Origin: Chaetoceros tenuissimus
Lineage: Eukaryota; Bacillariophyta; Thalassiosirophyceae; Chaetocerotales; Chaetocerotaceae
Assembly (NCBI GenBank): GCA_021927905.1
Contig: BLLK01000062.1
Location: 1,116,001 to 1,180,000 of the forward strand
Direction of reading: 5' to 3'
DNA: 64,000 bases
Made by a program: the position numbers and the translations under genes. Under the pieces are notes generated by a model. That model made no database searches. It was given only the letters and a program-made list of their open reading frames with translations, and was not told the origin of the DNA. Numbering within the stretch: position 1 is the first letter of the stretch; each line of letters opens with the position of its first letter. Shown piece after piece: positions 43,257 through 54,640 of this stretch.

Positions 43257-44089
43257 ATGGGAGATCTCAATGTATCAAAGATGAAAGGTAAGCAGTACTG
43301 AAATCTTTCACCATACCATGCTTTTCATAAGATCCTTCAGCTAATGGAACACAAGTCTCGGAACTTCGTGAGGCACTTGCCAAACGTGGGCTGTCTACTG
43401 ATGGCCTGAAAGCGGATTTAGTCAACAGATTACAAGCTAGGCTTGATGAAGAGGAGTTTGGATTAGATGAAGAAGTTGCAGCTCCAGAACCTAGTCCAGC
43501 GAAAGAAGAAGAAGCACCAGAAGAGGAAACAACGACAACAACTGAAGCTCCAACTGAAACTGAAGCTCCAGTGGAAGGAGAAAAGGCAATTGTAGAGGAA
43601 AAGATTGAAGATAAGGCAGAAGAATCCAAGGAAGAAACAAAGGAAGAAACAAAAGCTGAAGAATCAAAGGAAGAGACGAAGACCGTGGAAGAAGTGAAAA
43701 AGCCAATTGGAGAAATGTCGTTTGAAGAAAAGAGAAAAGCAAGAGCAGCTAGATTTGGCATACCTGTTGTAGAAGAACAAAAGAAAAATCAGAATAAAAG
43801 AGGGAAAAAGCGTAATTCACATGGTGGGGAGAAGAAATCGGGTGATGGAAATCAAAAGAAGGGGCAAAAGAATGACAAGGGTAATAAGAAGCAGAAACGT
43901 GATACTCCAAAGAAAGATCAAAAGGGACAGAAGGGGAAAGCAAATTCTACACAAAAGGAAGCTCCTCTTTTACCAAAGGAAGAAATCATGGCAAGATTGA
44001 AGAGAGCAGAGAAATTCAATACCGGAGATACTAAGCAAATTGACGCATTGAAGGCTATGCTAAGAAAACATAGATTCAACGGGAACTAG
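43257..44089 (+). CDS. SARNP: SAP-domain mRNA export protein, SARNP/Tho1-like
   Basis: Nuclear RNA/DNA-binding protein of the TREX mRNA export pathway. Exon 1 is 43257-43287 (31 nt), intron 43288-43331 (only 44 bp, GTAAGC...TAAG), exon 2 43332-44089; 262 residues. The SAP motif sits near the N-terminus (VSELREALAKRGLSTDGLKA, about residues 18-37). A Glu/Thr/Pro-rich acidic linker follows. Then comes KRKARAARFGIP, the repeat-like motif of SARNP/CIP29 and Tho1, a Lys/Gly/Gln-rich basic stretch, and a C-terminal ARLKRAEKFNTGD. It starts 147 bp from the non-coding element. Confidence 0.85.
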
Positions 44090-44164
44090 CTAAATGTCAA
44101 TTTATCTTCTTCTATTTAATAAAAGAATTTTGGGTTCTTGGGACCCTTTCTCTTATCAAAAAAA

Positions 44165-47100
44165 TTATATCTCCGTGTTCATATTATATATATCCATTGC
44201 ATTTGCCGGTAATGTTTCGATCCAGTTTCTTTTCTTCATTTCGTCAAATACAGGCCGCAATGCCAAGCTACCTTCGGAGAGAGTCTTATAGCTTCCTAAA
44301 ATAATAAGCTTTGACTTTGCTCTTGAAAGAGCCACATTTAGTCTTCTCTTGTCTTCAAGTAAGCGTCCAGTTTTACCCATATCATTACTTCTCACCATGG
44401 ATAGTATTATGACATCTTTGTCTTTGCCTTGATACTTGTCAATGGTACTGACATCCAATCCATTTTCTGTATGTCTTCGGATAATGTTATCATCTAGGAA
44501 GCGATTGACCTGCGCTCGAAATGGACTAATGACTCCCACTGAAGATGGGTCAAGTCCACATCCTAAGAGACCAATCAAAACCATTTTAGAGAGAAGGACC
44601 TCTACATCATTGACAAGACCTCCCGATCGACTACTTTTTCTGCTTCGCGCAGTAGTGGATTCTAAATTTTGCCCGAGATTATCAGTATTGATGAATACAA
44701 CGTGCTTAATTGGATTCAAGGATGGAAGAAGCCATCCCAAACCTTTCTGACCAGGTTTTATGAAGTTTTTCAGAGCCTTTGGAAACGAGGTATATGCCAC
44801 TTTCCTCGCTCCAACATTTTGATTCGCGGATTTCATTCTTCCTTCATATACTAAAATGTTAGAAAGGAGCGAGATGTCATCGTTCATTCTATATTGCAAA
44901 GTCAACTGTGCAACTGATTCAGGATGGCTATGAGCTAATCTTTTCATCATAGATATAGAATAACCTTTTCGGTATAATGTGAGAATATGAAGAAACATTG
45001 ACTTTGCACAACCATTTGCAACATCCTTCCAATACTCACCTGCTTTTTCAGCAGCCTCGCTTTGAACGAGTGGTGGCAATTGCTCATGATCTCCCACCAA
45101 AGCAAAGGATTGCCCTTCCAAGATTGCACCAATAGTCGCTGGCTGACTTATTTGCCCAGCTTCATCAACAATTACTAAATCAAAGTGCTGACCAATCAAA
45201 AGAGGAGACTTTGGCACGGTCAATGCACTCACACCAACAACCTTTGCACTTGAAATGACCCTTGATAAACTTGCAATCGATGGTAAATCGGATGGATTCT
45301 TCTTCATGTTGTTTTTAGTTGGGATGTTGTTTAGTTTCTTCTGCAGAGCCTGTCCAATTTCAGATGCTAAGTATTTATGAACAGCAGGATGAACAGAACT
45401 TTTTCGCCCTATGCGGACAATATCTGAAGTATCGCTTTCATTCATTTTATGTGGGATATACTGTTCAAGTTTCATCAGAATATTATCTACAGCTGAATGT
45501 GTGTAGCTCGTCACAAGAACTCTTTTGTTCAATGCAAGTAGAATCCGCAGGATGAACACTATTGTGCTTGTTTTTCCAGTGCCTTCGAGGTTAAAATACC
45601 ATGAAATATGAGTAATAATCAATAACTTATTCGAAGTAAGAGAATCAGATCTTACCTGGGAATCCTTGAACAATACTATAATCGTTTGCCGATAACACCT
45701 ACTCGTAAGTAGAAATAAATTAGTAAAATCAATCTGAATCAAAGTATTTTTGGAGGCAAATGTGCTTACCTTGTAAACGGCACACTGTTGATCATAATTT
45801 AGACCATTGAATTCTTGTAGCAACCCCGTAGAATTTAAGATAGGAGTTAGATCAACTTCAGTAAAAGTAGGAGGTTCTAGGTGGATGATTGACTTTCTCA
45901 CTCTTGGAGCATGGCACCGCAACCGTTGTGTCAAATCTGCAAGCTTCTCCTGAGAAAGACTACTGCCTTGTCTTGAAAAATTTGGGTTTTCTCCAGTGAG
46001 CAAATTCATGAGATTCTGGCGTAACGTCGATGTTCCAGTTGTAAAATCCTCTTTGTCGATACGGAATAATACTGGGGAAGAAGACGTTTCTCGAAAAATT
46101 TTGAAAGTACGAAGATAATCAGAATAACTCATGCGTATTTGGATACTATTCTCGTTGATGGCACTAACAGTTGCTCGAAGAAGACCAAGTGCTTTCATTT
46201 TCGACAGAGTCTTTGGCGAGTTTGAATGATCATCAGTACTTAAAACAACTCTGTTTTGAACCTCGAAGCGAAGAGAGTTCATTGGAATATTACTCTGCGA
46301 ACATGGCGATCTCAAGCACGTGATGTTCACATCGCCTTCATCCAAAGCTGATTCATTTTCTGTTGACTTTACATTCATATCGAGAACTAATGACGAGATA
46401 GTTGTTGCATGCGTACGTTCTAATTCTATCGATGATTTCAGCCACGACTTGGTGATTTCTTTATTACAGACGGATGCTTCCAAGTCTATCAGACGGTCCC
46501 ATTCTTGAAAATATTTCAGGTCGGCATCTTGGAGATTTCCTGTGTAATGAGTCAACAGAGCATTGTGTCTTTTATCCACAGATACTACTCCGTTCGAATC
46601 TCTACTTTCTACCGCAAGATTCAGCATACACTCTCTACTTGCGTAACACCTTTCGCATGCAAACTGGTCTAGCAGAAGATCTGGCAACACTGCAGGTGTA
46701 GGAGGTAAAACTGTAATGCCATCTGTTTCAAAAGATTCGACCTTATCTGTGCTTTGCTTTTCAACAATGACACCTCGAGGCTCAGCCGCCTTTCTCAGTG
46801 CTACTGCCACGACATTTCTCTGATTCAATAAGCTTTTCAACTCACTTACTTGGGGAGAGACATGTACAGCATTGATACCCTTTTCGTTAAGATACAATAA
46901 CATACCTCCTTTACCAGAAACACAACTATTTGTTTCATTTCTTTCAGAGCCACTTATTGCGGTTCCATAACGAGTTCGCAACGCCATTGTGTAGAGAGAC
47001 AATTGTGCCATATGCCCATGTTGTGGTGTTTGATTATGGCCAGTCTTCAATTCAACTCCCATCAGTCTTCTTTCAGGTTTCACTTCCTTGATATAGTTCA

Positions 47101-49426
47101 TCATTCCATGGGGAGGACGAGATACCGATTCAATCGTTACATCTATATAGCCTTTCATTCCCAATTCAGTGGAAATCGCGAATTCCTCTGTTCCATGAAT
47201 CTTTTCAGCATTAATATCGATACTAGGAGATTGCCCAACACCTCCTACATTTCCAAAAGCATTGTTACCCGTGAATGTAGTGTATTTAGATGCAAATTTT
47301 TGGATATTAGGAAGAATCCTTACAACATCACATAGGATCTGTTGTTCGTTCAGCATACCACATCCTATTAGGGTGTCTCCATTACTTCTAACTATGTCGA
47401 GGGCTTCTTTGTGAGCAAAATCCTTTGTGAAATTGTTGTTCAGTAGACATTTTTCAAAAAGCGAGTGACGCATTTGTCCTATTACAGCAGCTTTTGAAGA
47501 AATACCACTAGAGCCCATTCTCGATTTTAAAATCGCTCTACGTAAGCAACTAACAGTGTCACTAATTGTCGTCGGGGTAATCAAATTGTCAGGATGTAGG
47601 ATCATTACTAGGTCGTCTGTGGTACCCATTGTTTGAAGAGAGATTGGTAGTGCTGCAGGCTCTGTATTATATCTACCGCTTAATGAACAAATATGTATTA
47701 CATCCCCCACTGCACACTGTGTTGTGTACCACTCACCGCCAAGATGAATGGTTCCAACAATCCGAAAGTTGTCAGAATCAATCTTATTGTCTTGTAATTG
47801 CTCCTCACTCCACAAAGAAACATCAATTTCCTTCGAAAACGTAGACGGACTATCTCTAACAGCACCGATTCTGTACCTTGTACAAGAAGTAAATTCAACA
47901 CCTACAGCTTCGTTCTGTTTCACCGTATTATGCTGCGCAACCATCTGATCAATTGCATCAAAATCCATCATTGCGAAATCTCCAAATTCATCATCAACAT
48001 TTGCAGAATTGTTAGAATTTGTACATGGAACAGCAGGTGTATTGCTAGCTGCACTATGTGATAAAACCCTTGATGTATTATTCTCAACACCAACACTAGC
48101 TGGTGGATTATCTGATGTTCTATTTGATGTTGGAAGAGTATCAGCACGTTGCAAAGCTTTTCCTTGACTAGACTGACTATTATCACTTGTGTTTGTAGAA
48201 GAAATTGCACTATGATTGAATTGATTTTGAGTAACAGATTGCGTTTGACGTTGTTGGACAGCGGCATCTAACGCTGCAAAGATATCATCATTGAATTCTA
48301 TGTCATTGAATGGATCAGATTCGTCTAAAGGTGTACCATTTTCTTGTACCTGATTAGAATCACCTACTGACTTTGTCACTGCATCCAGAGGTTTTTCTCG
48401 GTCTTCTATTGTAGAACTTGATTTTTTGCCATGTATAGAAGAGTTTATTTGTCCTGTAACTTTGTTGTAGCTGTTCATGTTGCTCGGAAGTGGCTTTGTA
48501 GAATGATTAGAATTATTGTAAGAATCATTTGCCTTGGAAAAAGGATTTTCTATCGTAGCAGAGTTTGTTAAATGCATTTGTTGGTCAGAGCTTGAAGAAG
48601 AGTTCAAAGCACTGACCGCTTTTGCAGCCTTCATTTCATTCGATGAATTTCCACCACTTTCATTAGTCGTTTTTTGTGTGGGCATGGATGAAGAAGATGC
48701 TGAACTAGGAATCATGTCTGCTGGTGTATTTCCGTCACTCAAGCTAATGTCTACACAGCCATCTTCTCCCTCCAATGCTTCATTATCTTCGTCCGCATTG
48801 GAATCCTGACTGAATTCTTGCAAGTCACTGACTAGATCGTCAAAAGAAGACCTTCCTTCCAACTGTACTGCATGCTGTTTTCGCTTCTTTCCTTGCTTCT
48901 TCATATTGAAAAGCCGCTTTCCACGTTTCTCCAGCATCTGTCGTCTTTTCCTTCGCTGCATATTCCCGGGCAAGATGCCATCATTCAGTCCATTCAACAG
49001 TGAGGAAATCTCCTTGGAATCAAGTCTTTTATCTCCATTCATAATCTTTGGTGTTTCCTGCTCCATAGCTTTCTTTTGAATACTTTTTGCATTCTGACTA
49101 TTTGAAATTGAGTAAATCATATCAACCTCATTACGTATTTGCTGATCCATTCCTTTCTCTGAGTTATTCCTGGGTTGCGTCGATAAATTCTCTTCTTCTG
49201 TTGGACTGTCAATCGTATTTGCACTGTCAGGGGCTATACTAGAGCAAGGCTTACTCTCAGTAGAAGGTACTGTCTTACTATCTGTACTCGAAGTTTTGAC
49301 GGACTTGCGTGGAGTAGGACTTGCAAAGAGATTGGATAAAAGGTTGCTACTGTCTAATGTTTCATTTTCATCTTTCCATTCAATTGTGCAGCCTTGCGTC
49401 AAGTTCATAGTTTCGTCGTCACTCAT
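44165..49426 (-). CDS. DNA2: DNA replication helicase/nuclease DNA2
   Basis: Nuclease-helicase that trims long Okazaki flaps and resects double-strand breaks. Exons: 49426-45770, 45698-45656 (43 nt) and 45582-44165; introns 71 and 73 bp. About 1705 residues, longer than usual because of a 500-residue Ser/Asn-rich N-terminus. The RecB-like nuclease shows GYIDVTIE...GVELKTG and QLSLYTMALRT. The Fe-S cluster Cys include FACERCYASREC. The SF1 helicase shows GFPGTGKTST (Walker A, split by intron 2), VIVDEAGQ, GDHEQLPP, QYRMND, DKYQGKDKDV and LNVALSRAK. The 43 nt exon encodes VLSANDYSIVQGFP just before Walker A. It is convergent with SARNP. Confidence 0.95.
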   Translation of the reverse strand: MSDDETMNLTQGCTIEWKDENETLDSSNLLSNLFASPTPRKSVKTSSTDSKTVPSTESKPCSSIAPDSANTIDSPTEEENLSTQPRNNSEKGMDQQIRNEVDMIYSISNSQNAKSIQKKAMEQETPKIMNGDKRLDSKEISSLLNGLNDGILPGNMQRRKRRQMLEKRGKRLFNMKKQGKKRKQHAVQLEGRSSFDDLVSDLQEFSQDSNADEDNEALEGEDGCVDISLSDGNTPADMIPSSASSSSMPTQKTTNESGGNSSNEMKAAKAVSALNSSSSSDQQMHLTNSATIENPFSKANDSYNNSNHSTKPLPSNMNSYNKVTGQINSSIHGKKSSSTIEDREKPLDAVTKSVGDSNQVQENGTPLDESDPFNDIEFNDDIFAALDAAVQQRQTQSVTQNQFNHSAISSTNTSDNSQSSQGKALQRADTLPTSNRTSDNPPASVGVENNTSRVLSHSAASNTPAVPCTNSNNSANVDDEFGDFAMMDFDAIDQMVAQHNTVKQNEAVGVEFTSCTRYRIGAVRDSPSTFSKEIDVSLWSEEQLQDNKIDSDNFRIVGTIHLGGEWYTTQCAVGDVIHICSLSGRYNTEPAALPISLQTMGTTDDLVMILHPDNLITPTTISDTVSCLRRAILKSRMGSSGISSKAAVIGQMRHSLFEKCLLNNNFTKDFAHKEALDIVRSNGDTLIGCGMLNEQQILCDVVRILPNIQKFASKYTTFTGNNAFGNVGGVGQSPSIDINAEKIHGTEEFAISTELGMKGYIDVTIESVSRPPHGMMNYIKEVKPERRLMGVELKTGHNQTPQHGHMAQLSLYTMALRTRYGTAISGSERNETNSCVSGKGGMLLYLNEKGINAVHVSPQVSELKSLLNQRNVVAVALRKAAEPRGVIVEKQSTDKVESFETDGITVLPPTPAVLPDLLLDQFACERCYASRECMLNLAVESRDSNGVVSVDKRHNALLTHYTGNLQDADLKYFQEWDRLIDLEASVCNKEITKSWLKSSIELERTHATTISSLVLDMNVKSTENESALDEGDVNITCLRSPCSQSNIPMNSLRFEVQNRVVLSTDDHSNSPKTLSKMKALGLLRATVSAINENSIQIRMSYSDYLRTFKIFRETSSSPVLFRIDKEDFTTGTSTLRQNLMNLLTGENPNFSRQGSSLSQEKLADLTQRLRCHAPRVRKSIIHLEPPTFTEVDLTPILNSTGLLQEFNGLNYDQQCAVYKVSTFASKNTLIQIDFTNLFLLTSRCYRQTIIVLFKDSQVRSDSLTSNKLLIITHISWYFNLEGTGKTSTIVFILRILLALNKRVLVTSYTHSAVDNILMKLEQYIPHKMNESDTSDIVRIGRKSSVHPAVHKYLASEIGQALQKKLNNIPTKNNMKKNPSDLPSIASLSRVISSAKVVGVSALTVPKSPLLIGQHFDLVIVDEAGQISQPATIGAILEGQSFALVGDHEQLPPLVQSEAAEKAGEYWKDVANGCAKSMFLHILTLYRKGYSISMMKRLAHSHPESVAQLTLQYRMNDDISLLSNILVYEGRMKSANQNVGARKVAYTSFPKALKNFIKPGQKGLGWLLPSLNPIKHVVFINTDNLGQNLESTTARSRKSSRSGGLVNDVEVLLSKMVLIGLLGCGLDPSSVGVISPFRAQVNRFLDDNIIRRHTENGLDVSTIDKYQGKDKDVIILSMVRSNDMGKTGRLLEDKRRLNVALSRAKSKLIILGSYKTLSEGSLALRPVFDEMKKRNWIETLPANAMDIYNMNTEI

Positions 49427-49786
49427 GTTTCGGTTTATGATGTGAACTTATGATATATGATAAATGTGTTCTAGGAACTCATACCACTCTAAATACTAAA
49501 TGGTATGTTTATTATAATCTATTTGGACAGTTGGTGATACCACCGTAACATAACGAGATGAGATGATGAACGATGAATAAGATGAACCGCGAATAATGAT
49601 GGCGGCAAAATGTTCATTCCAACTTCTTCAATCGGGTAAAGCCGAAACCCACTAAATTTTTCATGAAGCTATTTTAGAGATGTCAAAATTTGAATAGTCA
49701 TTGGATTCTCGAAATGAGCATACCTACACACAGTTTTGTGCGTGTTTCTCTAACTATCGAAACACCAAAATATATAATAGAAAGAA
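49427..49786. promoter_or_regulatory. Divergent promoter region
   Basis: 360 bp between DNA2 (minus) and the pseudouridine synthase gene (plus). No motif was recognised. Confidence 0.4.
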
Positions 49787-51109
49787 ATGCAATACCTTAT
49801 GCTCCCATATACGGCTGCTCTCTTTGTTCTTTCTCGAGATAGATCTTCATGTGCCAAGTACTCTCATTTTTCTCAACGATTTTCAACTCTAATTCAAGCC
49901 AATACAAATGATTTCACGGATAATGCATCGGCTATAGATGCAAAGAATGTACAGTACGAAATAGTCAAAAATTACACTGCATCATACGATGATGAAATCA
50001 CTACTCTACCAAAACTTCTTCATAAGCTTGACAAGGAAACTTTTCCGTCAGTTTCACAAGCTAGGAAAGCATGTAATCAAGGTAGAATACTGATATTTAG
50101 AAACAAAAATCCAGCCTTGATGAACAGTGATGAGCGTTATTTGGACCAAAAATTTGTAATCAACTTGGATTCAATGATATCTACAAGCACTTTGATCATT
50201 GCTGACAAATCTTCCAAAGTAAACCATCAAGATGTAGTGCTATTGCATAAAAGAGTGAATGACCACGAGCTCTATCCATTGCAATGTTCTACAACATTAC
50301 ATCCACCTCCTCATTACTTTGACTTTTCTTCCATTCCGATCATATATCAAGATGAAAACATTGCACTAGTTAATAAGCCCGAACAACTCACAACTGTGGG
50401 AAAGTCTGATTTGCAATCCTTATTACCATTTGTACTGAAACCTCCTTCTTCGGCTACGAAAGATATCCCAATCCCAAGACCAGTCCATCGAATCGACCGA
50501 CGAACAAGTGGCATAGTTGTAATTTCCAAATCAACGAAAAGTACAAAACTTCTTAGTCACCAATTTGCTACTCGTCAAGTTCAGAAGAGCTACGTTGCGA
50601 TAGTGTTCGGTCGTCTTGAAGGAAAAGATTGGAATAGAATTGATTATCCTATTGACGGTAAACCATCTATTACAGATTGGAAAGTTATTCATACATGTAA
50701 GCACGAGAAGTTTGGTTGGTTATCTGTGCTTTGTTGCAGCCCTAAGACTGGACGGTACCACCAGATTCAGAGACATTTAGCATATTGCTTACAGATGCCA
50801 ATAGTAGGCGACACAAAGTACGATATGGGTGGAGAAATACGGAAAGATGCAAGAAATCTTGGATTATTTCTCTGCGCAAATGCCATCGACTTTCAATGTG
50901 ATCAGCTTTTGGTAAATAACAAAGGGATACAGGGAAATTTTAAAGACTTTCGAGAATTTGCAACTACAAATATTTTGTACAATAGCGATGAGGATGATCA
51001 ACCTTTCGAAAACGAAATAATATGTTATCATGATGAAACTGGGAGGAATATTCGAATTAGAACAAGGATCCCTATACCTGCGAAATATATGAATCTTATA
51101 GACATGTAG
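49787..51109 (+). CDS. RluA/Rsd-family RNA pseudouridine synthase
   Basis: 440 residues, no intron. It converts uridine to pseudouridine in rRNA or tRNA. An S4-like RNA-binding segment lies early (FPSVSQARKACNQGRILIF). The catalytic domain has IIYQDENIALVNKPEQLTT, the signature HRIDRRTSGIVV with catalytic Asp237, KSYVAIVFG, and PKTGRYHQIQRHLA (usual GRTHQIR, here GRYHQIQ). The N-terminus is hydrophobic then basic (MQYLMLPYTAALFVLSRDRS), possibly an organelle signal. Convergent with the HD-domain gene. The exact RNA target cannot be told. Confidence 0.9.
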   Translation: MQYLMLPYTAALFVLSRDRSSCAKYSHFSQRFSTLIQANTNDFTDNASAIDAKNVQYEIVKNYTASYDDEITTLPKLLHKLDKETFPSVSQARKACNQGRILIFRNKNPALMNSDERYLDQKFVINLDSMISTSTLIIADKSSKVNHQDVVLLHKRVNDHELYPLQCSTTLHPPPHYFDFSSIPIIYQDENIALVNKPEQLTTVGKSDLQSLLPFVLKPPSSATKDIPIPRPVHRIDRRTSGIVVISKSTKSTKLLSHQFATRQVQKSYVAIVFGRLEGKDWNRIDYPIDGKPSITDWKVIHTCKHEKFGWLSVLCCSPKTGRYHQIQRHLAYCLQMPIVGDTKYDMGGEIRKDARNLGLFLCANAIDFQCDQLLVNNKGIQGNFKDFREFATTNILYNSDEDDQPFENEIICYHDETGRNIRIRTRIPIPAKYMNLIDM

Positions 51110-51333
51110 TACATGTTTGTATTATCCACTAAGTAGAGCTGACTGCTCCTTCGTCCAATCATAGGATTCGATAGCGAAAGACGCTTGATACCAACTACGT
51201 TGCGAATGACTAAAGAACATGAAATCATTTACTATTATTATTTGAAATAGAATAAGTAAGAACACATATATAGTACCAACACCTTCATTCCTTCTAGCAT
51301 CTTTAGTTGTCACCAAGTGACACTTGCAAAATT

Positions 51334-53022
51334 TCAGTTCTGCTTCATAAAGCTGAGACAGTTATTCTCCTTGATGGAGTCGAGTGATCTATGGACAACG
51401 TTGAAAATACTATCGGTAGTAGAGACTGAAGACATTGTAAGTTCTGACACGTCTTCTCCTTGGATGTACATAGCATCATATTTCTCTTGAAAGACACTAG
51501 GTAACTCTTCAATGATATTCAAGATTTTTTCCTTTCTTATCAAACACGTTTTCGATGCTGCAACAATAATCTCAATCACCATCTTTATTGGAAGATGTTC
51601 CAAAAAGGTTAGTGCATGCATTGCGTCCATTGGACATTCTGCATATTTTAACGCCGCATCTAATCCTTCATCGCCCAGATAAGAATAAACAAACGCTCCT
51701 AGAGGAGAGTTTCGCGAGTCAAAGTTATCTTCCTCCTTTCGACCTTTCCTAAGCACCTAAGAAGAAAATAAATAAGATACAAACAATCTGAATCAACGGT
51801 ATGTGGACAAATGTAGTATACGTACTTTCATCACATCATGATCACATGTGACCCCTCGCTCTGGTTTCTTTAACCAATCTAGGTAGAAATGTATCTGATC
51901 GGAGTTCTTGCGATGTGGTGTATTTTTCCTGTCACCCGTGAAGTGTTGGCAAGGTGTATCTCCACCAGTAAGATCGGCAATGGCACAAAGGGCAGTTATT
52001 CCAATAAATTTTGATGCAACATAGCTTCTTGCACATCTAATGTTTCTGGCCGCCTCTTTGGTATTGGCTTCTTGCCTTTTCTCTTCCTTTGGATCACGAA
52101 ATGCTATGAAGAGACTAGTAGGGTCTAGATGAGAGAAAAAATTCACCATTTTGAACAAAGCATTCTGCATATCAGATAAGTAAAATGCTCGTGTCCTCAA
52201 CTTCACATTTGACTCTGGTAGAAGCTTCCAAGTATTAGAAAGGAATGCTCCATGATCTTTCCACGCAAAATTTGCCAAGTCGCGATTACCCAAATCAGCA
52301 GCTCTCTGAACAGCTTGAACAATCTCAGGTTCATCCCATCCGAAATCATATTTATCATCCATTTTACATAGCCTGTCGTAGAGAACATCCACTGTACGTT
52401 GTCCATCTGCATTCTCTTTTCTGAAAGGAATAGTCATTTCAATACATGCGGAGCGCTTTGCATTTAGTTCTTGATTATACTTTGAAATACCGTCAATTCC
52501 AGTAAAGACTCTTGCTGCAACACAAGCAGATAGAAATTCATTCATTCCTTTGAATGGATCTAGAAGCTGTCCATATTCAAAACCAAACACGTCCATTACA
52601 ATTTCAATTGTCTGTTCAAGTTTGTGCTTTGTGATGAACAGTTTCCCATTTTGATCAGTAAAAATATCATGCAAACACCTACTTTGTCTCTCGCTTAGAC
52701 CTCCATCAATCTGATAGTAAATAATGTCATGAAATGCAATGGCAGAAGTTTGGATCGGGTCAGCGCCGTAATGCAAGTCAAACAAATGTTCAATAGTATG
52801 AAAGGTCCTTGTAGGTGCCTCCATAGAATCATATATTAAAAAGCTAAGCTGCTCCATGTCCTCAATAGAAGCTTCCCCTAGCCCTAAAGCTTTTCTGTTT
52901 TGCTCTAACATAAGGACGATCCTGGAAAGCATAGGGATGCGATCGATCCTTCCAAGTTGCTTTTTGTAATCCACCGGAGCAGGATTGCGTTGAGACGCAT
53001 CTCGTACTAGAGACTTTCTCAT
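51334..53022 (-). CDS. HD-domain predicted metal-dependent phosphohydrolase
   Basis: Exon 1 is 53022-51826, intron 51825-51757 (69 bp, GTACGT...TTAG), exon 2 51756-51334; about 539 residues. The metal-binding His/Asp pattern of HD hydrolases is seen in RTFHTIEHLFDL and SAIAFHDIIYY (about residues 72-103), similar to the small bacterial HD proteins grouped as COG4339. The remaining 400 residues are helical and unassigned. An in-frame TTG lies upstream at 53058; the first ATG is 53022. Substrate unknown. Confidence 0.75.
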
Positions 53023-53505
53023 TTTATGAATAGGAAAAAGTAGAAGTTGCTTTTTCAACTATTGTATGTATTTAAGTGGATGTGGTTTTATAATGCAACA
53101 CACAACTGCTGGATAAAAACTAGCAATTATTTACCATAGGTATTTCCGACTAGCAATATTCATGTACATTTGGCAAGTATCATCGTGCTGTCACAATTCA
53201 CGCGGGAAAAATGTAGGTCGCGCTAAAAACATGAAATTCGGAAGAATTGACGACGTTTCTGGAGTCAATTATGCTTTTAATTTTTAAATTCTAATGATTT
53301 AGTGTGGCAATGGGCATAGCTATTTGTGGTGTTTGGTTGATGTTGTTGTACTATGATGATGATGACTGGATACGGTTCGGATGAATGGCTGAGTGTATCT
53401 TTTTTCTTTCTCTCTCTCTGATGCACGATGATGCACACTTCCTACTGCTGTGAAGACTGATGCATTCCGTGAACTAACTCTAAATCACACAAATATCAAT
53501 TTAAC
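53023..53505. promoter_or_regulatory. Divergent promoter region
   Basis: 483 bp between the HD-domain gene (minus) and MsrA (plus). It includes a pyrimidine-rich tract near 53400-53420 and a short GAT repeat near 53353. No gene is seen. Confidence 0.4.
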
Positions 53506-54577
53506 ATGTTGCTTCGCCGCTCTACTCTTTGCATCGCATCACTTGCAGCATCAATTCCAACTAGCTCCGCATTCATTCAGACAGGAATTAAGGCAATTCA
53601 CAACTCCTCAATCAGCAGCACACCTGCAAATATATCCAACACTCACAAATCTCTTTCTGCAACTTCAAGAAATAAATTCTCTGTTTTGAAAATGGGTCTT
53701 TTTGACGCTCTTCTTGGAGGGGGATTCGATCCTGAACTTATTTCTCCTGGTGAGGCATTACCTGGGAGACAAACCAAGATGCCAAACATTGATGGATGCA
53801 AGCACTATGTTTTAGGAAACGATATCCAGGAAGTTCCTGAGGGATTTGAAGTTGCTGTATTCGCAAATGGATGCTTCTGGGGTAGTGAAAAGGGAATCTG
53901 GCGTCTACCAGAAGGTATTCATAGCACTACAGTAGGTTACTGGTAAGTGACAATGTTGATGGAGTTGTGTTGATGAATCTTTCCTTTCAACTTTCTCAAT
54001 ATTTCAACTTCTCAAAAGTGCTGGATTCACCCCAAATCCAACCTACGAGGAAGCTTGTTCCGGAAGAACTGGACATACCGAGGGTGTAAGAGTTGTATAC
54101 GACCCTAAGAAGGTTTCTTTTGTGGATATCATGAGATGGATGTTTGAGGCTCATGATCCTACTTCTGGAATGGGACAAGGTAACGATCGTGGTACTCAAT
54201 ACCGCAGTGGATTTTACTACTTTAATGATGATCAAAAAAGATTGATCGAAGCTGCAAAAGATTTCTATGAGGGAAAGTTGGGAAAAAAGATAACAACAGA
54301 GGTTGCAGCAGCATCAGATTACGAAAAGTATGGAGGTCTTTGGTACTTTGCCGAAGTATATCATCAACAATACCTATCCAAGCCTGGTTCGAGACCATAC
54401 TGCAGTGCACAGCCATCCGGTATTCCGCTTGATTCTTTTGAAGAATGGTGCCCTGCAGACCTACAAGAGAAATATAAACCAACTCTTCCAGAAGCATTTT
54501 GGAAGAAACACGGACCAAAGCGTGGATGCAGTGTTGTTCAGGAACCAAATGAACCCATTGCTGTTGGAGACTGGTAA
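53506..54577 (+). CDS. MSRA: Peptide methionine sulfoxide reductase A, probably plastid
   Basis: Reduces methionine-S-sulfoxide in proteins. Exon 1 is 53506-53942, intron 53943-54018 (76 bp, GTAAGT...AAAG), exon 2 54019-54577; 331 residues. The N-terminus is a signal peptide with SSAF at about residues 20-23, an ASAF-like plastid-import motif, followed by a Ser/Thr-rich transit-like stretch. The catalytic motif is ANGCFWGSEKG with Cys123. Downstream are RTGHTEGVRVVYDP, AHDPTSGMGQGNDRGTQYRS and AEVYHQQYL, all standard for the family. The C-terminus carries Cys residues (EEWCPADL, KRGCSVV) that might serve as resolving cysteines. It would repair oxidative damage in the plastid. Confidence 0.95.
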
Positions 54578-54640
54578 TTAAGTACTCAAAAACATTATAG
54601 GCAATAAGTGAAGTAATTCTCTCTAGCTAGCGACATAAGA

